Part shown: in pieces, positions 25,203 to 34,184 of the stretch
Numbering within the stretch: position 1 is the stretch's first letter
How the letters are laid out: each line of letters starts with the position of its first letter
Translations under genes and position numbers: made by a program
Source: an uncultured Lachnoclostridium sp.
GTDB lineage: Bacteria > Bacillota > Clostridia > Lachnospirales > Lachnospiraceae
Direction: 5' to 3'
Length of the DNA: 64,000 nucleotides
Assembly (NCBI GenBank): GCA_944381625.1
Contig: CALWLW010000012.1
Coordinates: forward strand, 1-64,000
The notes under the pieces: generated by a model
Seen by the model: only the letters and a program-made list of their open reading frames with translations
The model's database searches: none
Told to the model about the DNA's origin: nothing

Positions 25203-26179
25203 AAGCAAGGCTTTTGAGAATCCTGAGGGAGACGGACGGATATGTGTCCGGCCAGCAGCTCTGCGAGTATTTTGGCGTATCCCGTACAGCGGTGTGGAAG
25301 GTGATCCGCCAGTTGAAGGAGGACGGCTACCAGATTGAGGCGGTACAGAATAAAGGATACCGGCTGCTGGAAGTCCCGGACGTCTTTACCGGGGAGGAAG
25401 TAGCCAGCCGGCTCCATACCCGTCGTCTGGGGAGGAAATGTATCTGCCTGCAGTCTGTGGACTCTACTAACACCTATGCCCGCCGTCTGGCGGAAGACGG
25501 AGCAGAGGACGGGACTTTGGTGCTGGCAGAAGAACAGACGGGAGGCAAAGGTCGCAGGGGACGGGCCTGGTCTTCTCCGAGGGGAGAACAGATCGCCATG
25601 ACGCTTCTGCTCCGCCCAAGGATCCGGCCGGAGCATGCATCTCAGATGACACTTTTGATGGCCATGGCTGTGGCAAAGGGCGTCCGCAGGTTATGCGGCC
25701 TGGAAGCCTGGATCAAATGGCCCAATGACGTGGTGGTGGGAGGCCGGAAGATCTGCGGTATCCTGACGGAGATGAACACGGAGGTGGATTATATCCATTA
25801 TGTGGTCATCGGCACAGGCGTCAATGTGAACCAGGCCAGTTTCCCGGAGGAGCTGGAGCAGACGGCCACTTCCCTGTCTCTGGAGGCCGGGCACAGATTT
25901 TCCAGAGCGGAAGCAGCCGCATGTATCCTGGATGAGATGGAGCCCCTGTATGAGACCTTTTTGAAAACGGAAGATCTCCGTGAACTGTATGAAGAGTACA
26001 ATAGTCTGTGCGTCAACTGCGGCCGTCAGGTGCAGGTGCTGCACCCTGACGGGGCATATGCCGGGATCGCGGAAGGGATTGACGACAAAGGCGAATTGCT
26101 GGTCCGCAGGGACAATGGGACAGCGGAGCGGGTCTATGCGGGCGAGGTGTCGGTAAGAGGCCTGTACGGGTATGTATAG
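25199..26179 (+). CDS. birA: Bifunctional biotin-[acetyl-CoA carboxylase] ligase/repressor
   Basis: This 326-residue BirA has an N-terminal winged helix (YVSGQQLCEYFGVSRTAVWK, residues about 13-34), so it can also repress biotin genes. The ligase domain has the adenylate-binding loop GGKGRRGRAWSSPRG (about residues 119-133) and the KWPNDV motif (about 177-182). The C-terminal SH3-like domain (VQVLHPDGAYAGIAEGIDDK) closes it. It makes biotinyl-AMP and attaches biotin to carboxylases. No biotin synthesis genes are in the window; the operator is not visible here. Confidence 0.95.
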   Translation: MKARLLRILRETDGYVSGQQLCEYFGVSRTAVWKVIRQLKEDGYQIEAVQNKGYRLLEVPDVFTGEEVASRLHTRRLGRKCICLQSVDSTNTYARRLAEDGAEDGTLVLAEEQTGGKGRRGRAWSSPRGEQIAMTLLLRPRIRPEHASQMTLLMAMAVAKGVRRLCGLEAWIKWPNDVVVGGRKICGILTEMNTEVDYIHYVVIGTGVNVNQASFPEELEQTATSLSLEAGHRFSRAEAAACILDEMEPLYETFLKTEDLRELYEEYNSLCVNCGRQVQVLHPDGAYAGIAEGIDDKGELLVRRDNGTAERVYAGEVSVRGLYGYV

Positions 26180-26268
26180 CGGTTAAGGATCTGTGCGGCA
26201 GGCGCCGCGGCGGGAGGCTCCCCAATGGGAAGGCCTCCCTGTGAAAAGACGGAAAGACGAGGAAATAT

Positions 26269-26601
26269 ATGGATCAGGATCAGGTGGTGCTTTGCGGTGC
26301 AAGCGCTTACGAGCAGAAATATTATTTGAATGAAGCTTTTGGGCGGCTTCCGTCCCAGATACAGGACGAGCTGAAGATTATGTGCGTGCTGTTTACAGAG
26401 GATGTGGGCGGGGTGCTGACCCTGGCATTTGACAAAGAAGGGAAGCTGCTTCTGGAAGTATCGGCAGATCCTTCGGATCTGTTTTATGACGAAATCGGGA
26501 GCGAGCTGAAGATCCGGCAGATCCGGAGACAGAAAGCAGAGCTTCTGCAGAATCTGGAGCTTTATTATCGAGTATTTTTCCTGGGAGAGAAGATAGAATG
26601 A
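26269..26601 (+). CDS. DUF6145-family protein
   Basis: This 110-residue acidic protein reads VVLCGASAYEQKYYLNEAFG, LPSQIQDELKIMCVLFTEDV and GGVLTLAFDKEG, and matches DUF6145, a family essentially limited to Lachnospiraceae and relatives. The function is unknown. It overlaps the dusB start by four bases (ATGA), so it is translationally coupled to the tRNA dihydrouridine synthase; a role in RNA modification or in the same regulation is possible but not shown. GAGGAAATAT stands before the ATG. Useful as a lineage marker. Confidence 0.8.
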   Translation: MDQDQVVLCGASAYEQKYYLNEAFGRLPSQIQDELKIMCVLFTEDVGGVLTLAFDKEGKLLLEVSADPSDLFYDEIGSELKIRQIRRQKAELLQNLELYYRVFFLGEKIE

Positions 26602-27563
26602 TCCGGAAACTGAATATAGGAAATGTAGTGCTGGACAACCCATTGATCCTGGCTCCCATGGCGGGAGTCACGGATCTTCCTTTTCGCCTTCTTTGCAAGG
26701 AACAGGGGGCCGGACTGGTGTGTATGGAGATGGTCAGCGCGAAAGCCATCTATTACCGCAACAAGAATACGGAGAGTCTGCTGGAGATCGACGCCGGAGA
26801 AACGCCGGTCTCCCTGCAGCTCTTCGGTTCGGACCCGGAGATCATCAGCGAGATGGCGAAGCGGATTGAGGAGCGTCCTTTTTCCATTCTGGATATCAAC
26901 ATGGGATGCCCGGTGCCCAAGGTGGTGAACAACGGGGAGGGATCGGCTCTGATGAAAGATCCCCGGCTGGTGGAGGAGATCGTCTCGAAGACGGTGCGCG
27001 CGGTGCAGAAACCGGTCACGGTAAAGATCCGCAAGGGGTTCGATGAAGATCATGTGAACGCGGTGGAGATCGCCCGGGTCGCGGAGAGCGCCGGAGCCGC
27101 AGCGGTGGCGGTGCATGGACGGACCCGGGAGCAGTATTATCACGGGAAGGCGGACTGGGAGATCATCCGCCAGGTGAAGGAAGCGGTGAAGATCCCCGTC
27201 ATCGGCAACGGAGACGTGGATTCCCCGGATGCGGCGGAGAGACTGCTGGCAGAGACGGGATGCGACGGCATCATGATCGGCAGGGGAGCTCAGGGAAATC
27301 CCTGGATCTTCCGCTCTATCCTGCACTGGATGGAGACCGGAGAGAAAACGGCATACCGGCCCTCGCCGCAGGAACTGCGGGAGATGATCCTGCGGCATGC
27401 GGATCTGCTGGTGCAGCACAAAGGGGAATATACCGGGATCAGGGAGATGCGCAAGCATGTGGCCTGGTATACGGCGGGATATCCCCATTCGTCCAGACTT
27501 CGGGCGGGAGTGAATCAGATAGAGACGCTTCAGGAACTGCGGAATTTCATTCAACAAATTTGA
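26598..27563 (+). CDS. dusB: tRNA dihydrouridine synthase
   Basis: The 321-residue flavoenzyme reduces uridines in the D loop of tRNA, using FMN and NAD(P)H. The TIM-barrel start APMAGVTDLPFRLLCKEQGA, the catalytic-cysteine motif NMGCPVPKV (Cys about residue 99) and KIRKGFDEDHVN are present. HGRTREQYYHGKADW and GNGDVDSPDAAERLL, which bind FMN, follow. Pattern and length agree with DusB. It is coupled to the DUF6145 gene and followed by a promoter region for the next unit. Confidence 0.94.
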   Translation: MIRKLNIGNVVLDNPLILAPMAGVTDLPFRLLCKEQGAGLVCMEMVSAKAIYYRNKNTESLLEIDAGETPVSLQLFGSDPEIISEMAKRIEERPFSILDINMGCPVPKVVNNGEGSALMKDPRLVEEIVSKTVRAVQKPVTVKIRKGFDEDHVNAVEIARVAESAGAAAVAVHGRTREQYYHGKADWEIIRQVKEAVKIPVIGNGDVDSPDAAERLLAETGCDGIMIGRGAQGNPWIFRSILHWMETGEKTAYRPSPQELREMILRHADLLVQHKGEYTGIREMRKHVAWYTAGYPHSSRLRAGVNQIETLQELRNFIQQI

Positions 27564-27572
27564 AAAATGATT

Positions 27573-27601
27573 TGACAAAATAGATTTTCCATATTACCAT
27601 A
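27573..27601 (+). promoter_or_regulatory. Promoter of the mannitol-dehydrogenase-family gene
   Basis: TTGACA, a 17-base spacer and a weak TACCAT box precede the gene at 27,657. ATTTGAAAAATGATTTGACA overlaps the -35 box and resembles the AT-rich elements around 30,608-30,715, so the same ROK repressor may act here. Confidence 0.4.
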
Positions 27602-27656
27602 AAAATAGCTGAACAACAGGGTGATGCCGCGCTTTGGCGGCAGGATGGAGGTAAAT

Positions 27657-29267
27657 ATGGAATTGACGAGAAAAGGAATCAGGGATACGGAAGAATGGCA
27701 GAAGGCCGGCATCCGTCTGCCCGGCTACGATGTGGAAGCATTGGCCGCGAGAACGCGGGAGAAGCCGGCGTGGGTGCATTTTGGCATCGGCAACATCTTC
27801 CGTATTTTTATTGGGGGGATTGCGGACCGTCTGATCGAAGAGGGGCTTTGGGACTGGGGAATTACCTGTGTGGAAGCCTTTGATTACGATGTGGTAGATC
27901 AGATCTATAAGCCCTTTGACAACCTGGTTCTGGCTGTGACGCTGTATGGGGACGGTACGGCGGAAAAACGTGTGCTGGGTTCCCTGGGAGAAGCGCTCAA
28001 GGCGGGCACGGAGGATGAGAACGACGCGGACCGGCTGAAGGAGATTTTTTCCGATCCCGGACTCCAGATGGTTTCTTATACCATAACAGAAAAGGGGTAT
28101 GCGCTCCGGGGGGCGGACGGAGAATATCTGGCATGGGTACGCCAGGACATTGAAAAGGGTCCGAATCACGCGTCGGGAGCCATGGCTCTGACCGCGGCTC
28201 TGCTCTATGAGCGGTACCGGACGTCCGGCGCGCCCATTGCGCTGGTCTCCATGGATAACGTCTCCAGGAACGGAGAAAAGCTGAGAGAAGCGGTGCTGGA
28301 GATCTCAGAAGCATGGGCGGAAAAAGGATATGTCCCCCTGGGCTTTCTGGATTATGTGCGGGACGAAGGGCGGATCGCGTTCCCCTGGACGATGATCGAC
28401 AAGATTACGCCCCGCCCCAGCGAGCGGATCGCGGACATGCTGAGAGAGAATGGGGTGGAGCATATGGAGCCGGTGATTACCTCCCGGAAAACTTATATTG
28501 CTCCTTTTGTGAACGCGGAAGCGCCCCAGTATCTGGTGGTGGAGGACCGCTTCCCCAACGGCAGGCCGCCGCTGGAAAAGGCCGGCGTTTATATGACGGA
28601 CAGAGAGACGGTGAACTGCAGCGAGCGCATGAAAGTCACCGTGTGCCTGAATCCGCTCCATACGGCGCTGGCGGTCTACGGATGCGTGCTGGATTATACG
28701 CTTCTGGCGGACGAGATGAAGGATGAGGATTTGTGCCGGCTGGTGCATCAGCTGGGACCGGTGGAAGGCATGAAAGTGGTGAAAGATCCGGGGATCATCT
28801 CGCCGGAGAAATTTATCCAGGAAGTGATCCAGGTCCGCTTTCCCAATCCGTTTATACCGGATACGCCCCAGAGGATTGCGGTGGATTCCTCTCAGATGAT
28901 GGGAATCAGGTTCGGAGAGACGGTCAAAGCTTATGTGGAACGGTACGGAAGCGCAGAATGCCTGACAGCGGTGCCGCTGGCGGTGGCAGGATGGTGCCGG
29001 TATCTGCTGGCAGTTACAGACGAGGGGGAGCCCTTTGAACTGTCTCCCGATCCTATGATCGGGGAGTTGACGGCCCAACTTGCTGGCGTGCGGTTCGGGG
29101 ATCCCTCCAGCCTGGAGGATCAGTTAAAACCCATACTGTCCAATGAGAACATTTTCGGCATTGATCTGTATGAAGCCGGTATCGGGGAGAAGATCGAGGA
29201 AATGTTCCGGGAAGAGATCGCGGGGCCAGGTGCGGTGAGAAAGACCCTGCAGAAATATCTGAAATAA
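27657..29267 (+). CDS. Mannitol dehydrogenase-family NAD-dependent polyol/sugar-acid oxidoreductase
   Basis: This 536-residue protein belongs to the long-chain mannitol dehydrogenase/fructuronate reductase family. The N-terminal nucleotide-binding domain has WVHFGIGNIFRIFIGG, and the C-terminal catalytic domain has MKVTVCLNPLHTALAVYG. In mannitol dehydrogenases the catalytic motif is K-x4-N-x2-H; here five residues stand between Lys and Asn, a one-residue insertion. It would oxidise a polyol or reduce a keto-sugar acid. ATG 27657 follows GGAGG. It lies beside a ROK repressor and an SDR/ABC/alcohol dehydrogenase operon, so it probably shares their substrate route. Confidence 0.88.
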   Translation: MELTRKGIRDTEEWQKAGIRLPGYDVEALAARTREKPAWVHFGIGNIFRIFIGGIADRLIEEGLWDWGITCVEAFDYDVVDQIYKPFDNLVLAVTLYGDGTAEKRVLGSLGEALKAGTEDENDADRLKEIFSDPGLQMVSYTITEKGYALRGADGEYLAWVRQDIEKGPNHASGAMALTAALLYERYRTSGAPIALVSMDNVSRNGEKLREAVLEISEAWAEKGYVPLGFLDYVRDEGRIAFPWTMIDKITPRPSERIADMLRENGVEHMEPVITSRKTYIAPFVNAEAPQYLVVEDRFPNGRPPLEKAGVYMTDRETVNCSERMKVTVCLNPLHTALAVYGCVLDYTLLADEMKDEDLCRLVHQLGPVEGMKVVKDPGIISPEKFIQEVIQVRFPNPFIPDTPQRIAVDSSQMMGIRFGETVKAYVERYGSAECLTAVPLAVAGWCRYLLAVTDEGEPFELSPDPMIGELTAQLAGVRFGDPSSLEDQLKPILSNENIFGIDLYEAGIGEKIEEMFREEIAGPGAVRKTLQKYLK

Positions 29268-29286
29268 TAGAATAACAGAGATATTG

Positions 29287-29325
29287 AAAGCGGCGCAGTG
29301 GCTTAAGACTGCGCCGCTTTTTGAA
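29287..29325. terminator. Bidirectional terminator between two convergent genes
   Basis: Perfect 13-bp stem (29,287-29,299 with 29,308-29,320), flanked by A and T runs. It serves the oxidoreductase gene (plus) and the ROK gene (minus). Confidence 0.85.
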
Positions 29326-29356
29326 CGTGGAGGGAAAGGCGTTTCAGCCGCTCTTC

Positions 29357-30481
29357 CTACTCCAGCACATCCAAAAACCTGCGGATATACGGCAGAGCCG
29401 CGCCCACGGTGATGCTGTGCTTTGGCATCTTGCCCAGCTTGAGGAAATCTTCTTCCTCCTCGAACGGCGTCTGCTCACGGATTCTTTTATACAGATACTG
29501 AAAATCCTTTTCTGTAATATGATCCGCCAGATATCCGCTGAGGATGAAATCCGTGTCGTAGACCAGATGGAGGGAGGTGATAAGGTCCGCCAGGTGGTCC
29601 AGCATGGACTGCCAGCGGGCGAGCTTTTCCGGATCACCTGCCTCATAAGCCCGGAAGAAATCTTCCTCCTCTTCCCCCTGCAGGAGCGCCCGCAGGGAGC
29701 AGAAGGTCTCGGCACAGCCCCGTTTACCGCAGTAGCACAGAGGGCCGTCCGCGTCCAGGGTGATATGTTCCACGGTGGAGTTGTGCCCGTGCTTGCCGTT
29801 GACTACTTCGCCGTTCTGGATGACGGCGGCGCCGAAATGGTAGCTGAGATGGAGATAAAACGCGTCCGTCAGTTCCGGCGAGAACCATCGTTCACATGTG
29901 GCGGCGCTTTTGGCGTCGTGGATAAAACTGCAGGGATAGTCCAGGTACCGGGAAAAGGCTTCGATCTCCAGCCCGGTGCAGTCCAGGATCTTTCCATAGA
30001 CAATATGGGTATGGTCCGGGGATACCAGGCCCTGCACAGCGATGCCGACGCCCAGGATCTGTTCTTTTTTTACCTGGAGCCCATCGATGAATTCATTGAT
30101 CCGGGATGTGATATACCGGTAGTATTCTTCGGAATCCGCGTAACGGCATTCCACCACGATCCGGTCTATTTTCATCCCGTACAGATCTACGGCCATGATC
30201 TTGACCACCCGGCGGCTGAGCTCCACGCCGATGCCAATCCGGTAATCCGGCACAATGGAGTAGGCGGCGGCCTTCCGGCCGATGAGATCCGAGTCGATCT
30301 GGCCGTTTTTATAGATCAGTCCCGTCTCTTCCAGCTCGTTTAAATTCGCCGTGACGGTAGGACGGCTCAGACGGAGCGTGTAGGAAATCTCCTGCTGGGA
30401 TATCTTCTCCTGTTTATAAATTAAATTGTAGATTAATTGTCTGTTAGTATTCTTAATCTGTTTTGGTGTAATTGCCTTCAT
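29357..30481 (-). CDS. ROK-family transcriptional repressor
   Basis: This 374-residue protein has an N-terminal winged helix (KISQQEISYTLRLSRPTVTA, about residues 26-45) and a ROK sugar-kinase-like domain with GVGIAVQGLVSP and a zinc motif CYCGKRGCAETFCS (about 250-263). The ROK ATP-binding signature is weak and the HTH is clear, so it is of the NagC/XylR regulator type, not a kinase. It is transcribed away from the SDR/ABC operon and probably represses it and the convergent oxidoreductase until a sugar ligand binds. A promoter (TTGTAA-17-TACAAT) lies upstream. Confidence 0.93.
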   Translation of the reverse strand: MKAITPKQIKNTNRQLIYNLIYKQEKISQQEISYTLRLSRPTVTANLNELEETGLIYKNGQIDSDLIGRKAAAYSIVPDYRIGIGVELSRRVVKIMAVDLYGMKIDRIVVECRYADSEEYYRYITSRINEFIDGLQVKKEQILGVGIAVQGLVSPDHTHIVYGKILDCTGLEIEAFSRYLDYPCSFIHDAKSAATCERWFSPELTDAFYLHLSYHFGAAVIQNGEVVNGKHGHNSTVEHITLDADGPLCYCGKRGCAETFCSLRALLQGEEEEDFFRAYEAGDPEKLARWQSMLDHLADLITSLHLVYDTDFILSGYLADHITEKDFQYLYKRIREQTPFEEEEDFLKLGKMPKHSITVGAALPYIRRFLDVLE

Positions 30482-30565
30482 TTAATTTGTCTTTCATCTC
30501 CCGCTGAAATTGCATTTTATAAGCTATGCCGCATTTTGTAATATAACTTACAAGATGTCAGTTTT

Positions 30566-30594
30566 ATTGTAGCATGACGGATTTTTTTTTACAA
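30566..30594 (-). promoter_or_regulatory. Promoter of the ROK repressor gene
   Basis: Reading leftward: TTGTAA (complement of 30,589-30,594), a 17-base spacer and TACAAT (complement of 30,566-30,571). Confidence 0.6.
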
Positions 30595-30636
30595 GCGAGA
30601 AATCCACAAATTTGCAAAAAAAATTTGTAAAAACGA

Positions 30637-30665
30637 TTGACAAAATTGGAAGTATGAGGTATATT
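30637..30665 (+). promoter_or_regulatory. Promoter of the SDR-ABC-dehydrogenase operon
   Basis: TTGACA at 30,637-30,642, 17-base spacer, TATATT at 30,660-30,665. Confidence 0.65.
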
Positions 30666-30681
30666 AAAAACACAATTTGAT

Positions 30682-30715
30682 AAATCAATTTACAAAATAA
30701 ATTTTAAATTGATTT
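30682..30715 (+). promoter_or_regulatory. Putative ROK operator
   Basis: AAATCAATTT (30,682-30,691) and its exact inverse AAATTGATTT (30,706-30,715) flank a 14-base AT-rich core. It lies just downstream of the operon promoter, where a bound repressor would block transcription. A related AAATTTG element lies at 30,608-30,628. Assignment to the ROK protein is inferred from position. Confidence 0.5.
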
Positions 30716-30749
30716 GAAACGAAAAAAATGAGAACAGGAGGAATCAATC

Positions 30750-31526
30750 ATGGGAATCATCGAGAAAATGCGTCTTGATGGAAAGAAAGGCTTTGTGACA
30801 GGCGGCGCCAGAGGGATCGGAAAATGCACGGCGACCGCGTTCGCAGAAGCAGGAGCGGATCTGGCCATTGTGGATCTGGATCTGGAGACGGCGGAACAGA
30901 CCGCGAAGGAGATCGCGGAAGCTACCGGCCGGAAAGTGTTCGCGGTACGGTGCGACGTCACCAAAGAGGAGGACGTGCAGGCCATGGTGGACCGGGTGGC
31001 AGAGGAACTGGGAGGACTTGATTTTTGTCACGCCAACGCGGGAATCTGTATCAACGCGGCGGCAGAAGAGATGACTTACGCCCAGTGGCTGAAAAACATC
31101 GACGTGAACCTGAACAGCATGTTTTTGACGGATACGATCGCAGGCAGGTATATGCTGGCTCATGGCGGCGGTTCCATCATCAACACCGCGTCCATGTCCG
31201 GCCATATTGTGAATGTGCCCCAGCCCCAGTGCGCGTACAACGCGTCCAAGGCGGCGGTGATCATGCTCACCAAATCGCTGGCAGTGGAATGGGCCAAGAA
31301 AAATGTCCGTGTAAACAGCATCAGCCCGGGATATATCGGAACTGACCTGACGCTGAACTCGCCGTCGCTCCAGCCGCTGATCGAGAAGTGGAACGGCATG
31401 GCGCCCATGGGAAGACTGGGGAAACCGGAAGAGCTGGGCTCCATCTGCGTATACCTGGCGGGGGACACTTCCACGTTCACAACCGGTTCTGATATCGTCG
31501 TAGACGGCGCGTTTACCTGTTTCTAA
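30750..31526 (+). CDS. SDR-family NAD(P)-dependent oxidoreductase
   Basis: The 258-residue classical short-chain dehydrogenase has the cofactor motif TGGARGIGKCTA (about residues 17-28), the NAG motif (HANAGICI), a catalytic Ser in NTASMSGHIV and the Y-x3-K pair in YNASKAAVIM. The C-terminal SDIVVDGAFTCF is typical. Asp in IVDLDLE after beta strand 2 suggests NAD preference. It heads an operon with a sugar ABC importer and a zinc alcohol dehydrogenase, so it probably oxidises the imported polyol or a later intermediate. ACAGGAGGA precedes the ATG. Confidence 0.92.
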   Translation: MGIIEKMRLDGKKGFVTGGARGIGKCTATAFAEAGADLAIVDLDLETAEQTAKEIAEATGRKVFAVRCDVTKEEDVQAMVDRVAEELGGLDFCHANAGICINAAAEEMTYAQWLKNIDVNLNSMFLTDTIAGRYMLAHGGGSIINTASMSGHIVNVPQPQCAYNASKAAVIMLTKSLAVEWAKKNVRVNSISPGYIGTDLTLNSPSLQPLIEKWNGMAPMGRLGKPEELGSICVYLAGDTSTFTTGSDIVVDGAFTCF

Positions 31527-31560
31527 TACAAGATTTGAAAATATCAAGGGGGAAATTCTT

Positions 31561-32649
31561 ATGAAAAAAAGAATCATCGTTTTACTGGCGGCTGCGGCTA
31601 TGACGGCTTCTCTGTTAACTGGGTGCATCAATAAAGGAGATTCTTCGGCGGCGGGGACAACGCCGGCAGAGAGCGGGCAGACAGCCGATGATTCCACCGG
31701 GGATACGGAGGGTATCCAGGCGGACGACGAACTGTACGCCCAGGCCGACCTGTCCACCCTCAGCGGAAAGAAGATCGGCATCACGATCCAGTCCCTGAGG
31801 AACGCTTACTGGGCGGGCGTCATGTCGGCGCTGGAAGAGGTGCTGACGGCCAACGGAGCAGAGTATACCATTGTGGCCTGTGACGATAATTCCGCTACTC
31901 AGATCGGACAGATCGAGAATTTTGTGTCGGCAGGCTGCGACCTGATTATGGTACACCCGTCCGACGCCAACGCGGTGGAAGACGCCTGCGCCGCTGCCAG
32001 AACCAAGGGTATCAAGGTGATGTGCTGGGACGATCCCATGACCAATACTGATGGAAACTGGATACTGAACAATACGGATCTGGGCATTGAGATCGGCAGG
32101 CTGGCCGGAGAATTTGTCAATGAGCATTACAGCGAAGACCAGAAGGCCCAGGTGGCGGTGCTTGGCTATCCCCAGACCAAGGTTCTGAAAGAAAGAGGAG
32201 AGGGCATCAAGCAGGGACTGGAGGAGACTGCTTCCGGAAAGTATGAGATTGTAGCGGAACAGCCTGCGCTGGAGCCCAACGAAGCGCAGACGGTTATGGA
32301 GACGATCCTGCAGAAAAGCCCTGACTGCAGAGTGGTGACCGGTATCGGGGCAGGCCCCATGATCGGCGCCAACGAGGCTCTGGTGATCCAGACAGGAGGG
32401 ACGATTCCGGAGGATATGGGAGTGTTTACCACCGACGTGACAAAGCAGCAGCTGGAGCAGCTCCTGGACGACAACGCGGCATCCAAGGGAATCATCGGTT
32501 TTGAAGGTTCCGATGTGGATACGGCAAATGCCTGCGCGGCTATGTATGCTTTGATCCTGGGCGAACAGCTGGAAGCTCAGAATGTATTCCGCCAGGTGGC
32601 GCCGATCACGGCAGAGAACGCGGCGGAGATCATGGCAGAGATGAAATAG
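31561..32649 (+). CDS. Sugar ABC transporter substrate-binding lipoprotein
   Basis: The 362-residue protein has a lipoprotein signal with lipobox LLTGC (Cys22), a Ser/Thr/Asp-rich linker and a type I periplasmic-binding fold starting KKIGITIQSLRNAYWAGVMS. The segment QIENFVSAGCDLIMVHPSDA is typical of RbsB-like sugar binders. It would capture a sugar or polyol outside the membrane and deliver it to the permease encoded at 34,185. Together with the following ATPase and permease it makes a complete RbsBAC-type importer. AAGGGGG precedes the ATG. Confidence 0.93.
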   Translation: MKKRIIVLLAAAAMTASLLTGCINKGDSSAAGTTPAESGQTADDSTGDTEGIQADDELYAQADLSTLSGKKIGITIQSLRNAYWAGVMSALEEVLTANGAEYTIVACDDNSATQIGQIENFVSAGCDLIMVHPSDANAVEDACAAARTKGIKVMCWDDPMTNTDGNWILNNTDLGIEIGRLAGEFVNEHYSEDQKAQVAVLGYPQTKVLKERGEGIKQGLEETASGKYEIVAEQPALEPNEAQTVMETILQKSPDCRVVTGIGAGPMIGANEALVIQTGGTIPEDMGVFTTDVTKQQLEQLLDDNAASKGIIGFEGSDVDTANACAAMYALILGEQLEAQNVFRQVAPITAENAAEIMAEMK

Positions 32650-32671
32650 GTTACAGAATCGGAGGTACCAG

Positions 32672-34183
32672 ATGAGTGAAGAATATTTGCTGGAACTGGA
32701 GCATATCAGGAAAGAATATCCCGGCGTCGTCGCCTTGAAGGACGTGAGCCTCAGGCTGCGCAGGGGAGAGGTCCTGGCTCTGATCGGCGAGAACGGCGCG
32801 GGTAAATCGACTCTGATCAAAACCTGTTCCGGAGCGGTGATTCCCACTTCGGGGAAGATCCGTATCAATGGGAAAGAATTTGACCGCATGACCCCGCAAC
32901 TGGCGGCTGAAAACGGGATTGCCATCATCTATCAGGAATTCAACAACGTGGGAGAACTGTCCGCGGCGGAGAACCTGTTCCTGGGGAGGCCCATCCGCAA
33001 AGGGATCATGATAGACAGGAAGGCGATGGAGGAAGAAGCAGCCAAAGCGTTCGCGCAGCTGCAGATTAAGATCGATCCCAGGGAGCTGGTCAAGAACCTG
33101 ACGGTGGGTTATCAGCAGATGATCGAGATCGCCAAAGCGATTCAGCAGAACGCCCAGGTGCTGATCATGGACGAACCCTCCGCGCCGCTGACCAGCAACG
33201 AAGTGGAAAATATGTTCAAGGTGGTGGAGCTGCTCAGGAAAAAGGGCGTTTCGATCATCTACATATCCCACCGGCTGGAAGAGATTTTCCGCCTTTCCGA
33301 CCGCATCGAGGTTCTCCGGGACGGAGAATATATCGAGACGCTGATTACCAGAGAATCCACAGTGGATCAGCTGATCAAGCTGATGGTGGGCCGGGAGATG
33401 ACGCAGAAGTATCCGGAGAGGAAGCCGTGTATTGACAAAAACAAGGTGGTGCTGGAGCTGAAGAACGTCTGCGGCAACGGCGACGAGAATATGAGCCTGA
33501 AGATCCACGCCGGCGAGGTGCTGGGCCTGGGAGGGCTTGTGGGCGCCGGAAGGACGGAACTGGCGGAGGTGATCTTCGGGGCGGCTAAAAAAGAGTCCGG
33601 CCAGATGTTCCTGAACGGAAAGGAGATCAATCCCAGAAATCCCAGGGAAGCCATTGACCTGGGGATCGCCCTGGTGCCGGAGGACAGAAAGCGCCACGGC
33701 GCGCTCCTTACCAATACCATAAAAAATAATATTAACATGCCGATCTATGAACGGATCTCGTCCGCCAGCGTGATCAATTCCCGCACGGAACGGTCCAACG
33801 CAGAGAAATATATGAAGGAAATGGCCATCAAAACCCCCTCTTTCCAGCAGCATGTGAAGAACTTAAGCGGAGGCAACCAGCAGAAAGTCATCCTTGGAAA
33901 ATGGATGGCCGCCGACTCAAGGCTGATTATCTTCGACGAGCCCACGCGCGGCATCGATGTGGGAGCAAAGTATGAGATCTACAAGCTGATCAACAGCCTG
34001 GTGGAAGAAGGCCGGAGCGTGCTGATGATCTCTTCGGAGATGGAGGAGCTTATGGGCATGTCGGACCGGATCATCGTACTCTCGGAGCATAAGATGACCG
34101 GCGAACTGGAGAAAGAATATTTCAACGCGGATAAGATCATGACATACGCGTCCATGGCCGCGGACGGGAAGAAGGAGAATTGA
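32672..34183 (+). CDS. Sugar ABC transporter ATP-binding protein (two-domain, RbsA-like)
   Basis: The 503-residue protein contains two ABC domains, as in RbsA/MglA. The first has Walker A GENGAGKSTLIK, a degenerate signature LTVGYQQMIE and Walker B VLIMDEPS. The second has the usual incomplete Walker A (GLVGAGRTELAE), a clear LSGGNQQKV signature and LIIFDEPTRGIDVGAK. It energises uptake by the adjacent permease. The second domain is probably inactive in hydrolysis, as in other members. GGAGGTACC precedes the ATG; the permease gene begins one base after its stop codon. Confidence 0.95.
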   Translation: MSEEYLLELEHIRKEYPGVVALKDVSLRLRRGEVLALIGENGAGKSTLIKTCSGAVIPTSGKIRINGKEFDRMTPQLAAENGIAIIYQEFNNVGELSAAENLFLGRPIRKGIMIDRKAMEEEAAKAFAQLQIKIDPRELVKNLTVGYQQMIEIAKAIQQNAQVLIMDEPSAPLTSNEVENMFKVVELLRKKGVSIIYISHRLEEIFRLSDRIEVLRDGEYIETLITRESTVDQLIKLMVGREMTQKYPERKPCIDKNKVVLELKNVCGNGDENMSLKIHAGEVLGLGGLVGAGRTELAEVIFGAAKKESGQMFLNGKEINPRNPREAIDLGIALVPEDRKRHGALLTNTIKNNINMPIYERISSASVINSRTERSNAEKYMKEMAIKTPSFQQHVKNLSGGNQQKVILGKWMAADSRLIIFDEPTRGIDVGAKYEIYKLINSLVEEGRSVLMISSEMEELMGMSDRIIVLSEHKMTGELEKEYFNADKIMTYASMAADGKKEN

Positions 34184-34184
34184 T

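Noticed and set aside
29321..30343. Plus-strand open frame of 340 codons
   Set aside because: It lies antisense to the ROK regulator, whose helix-turn-helix and zinc motif are certain.
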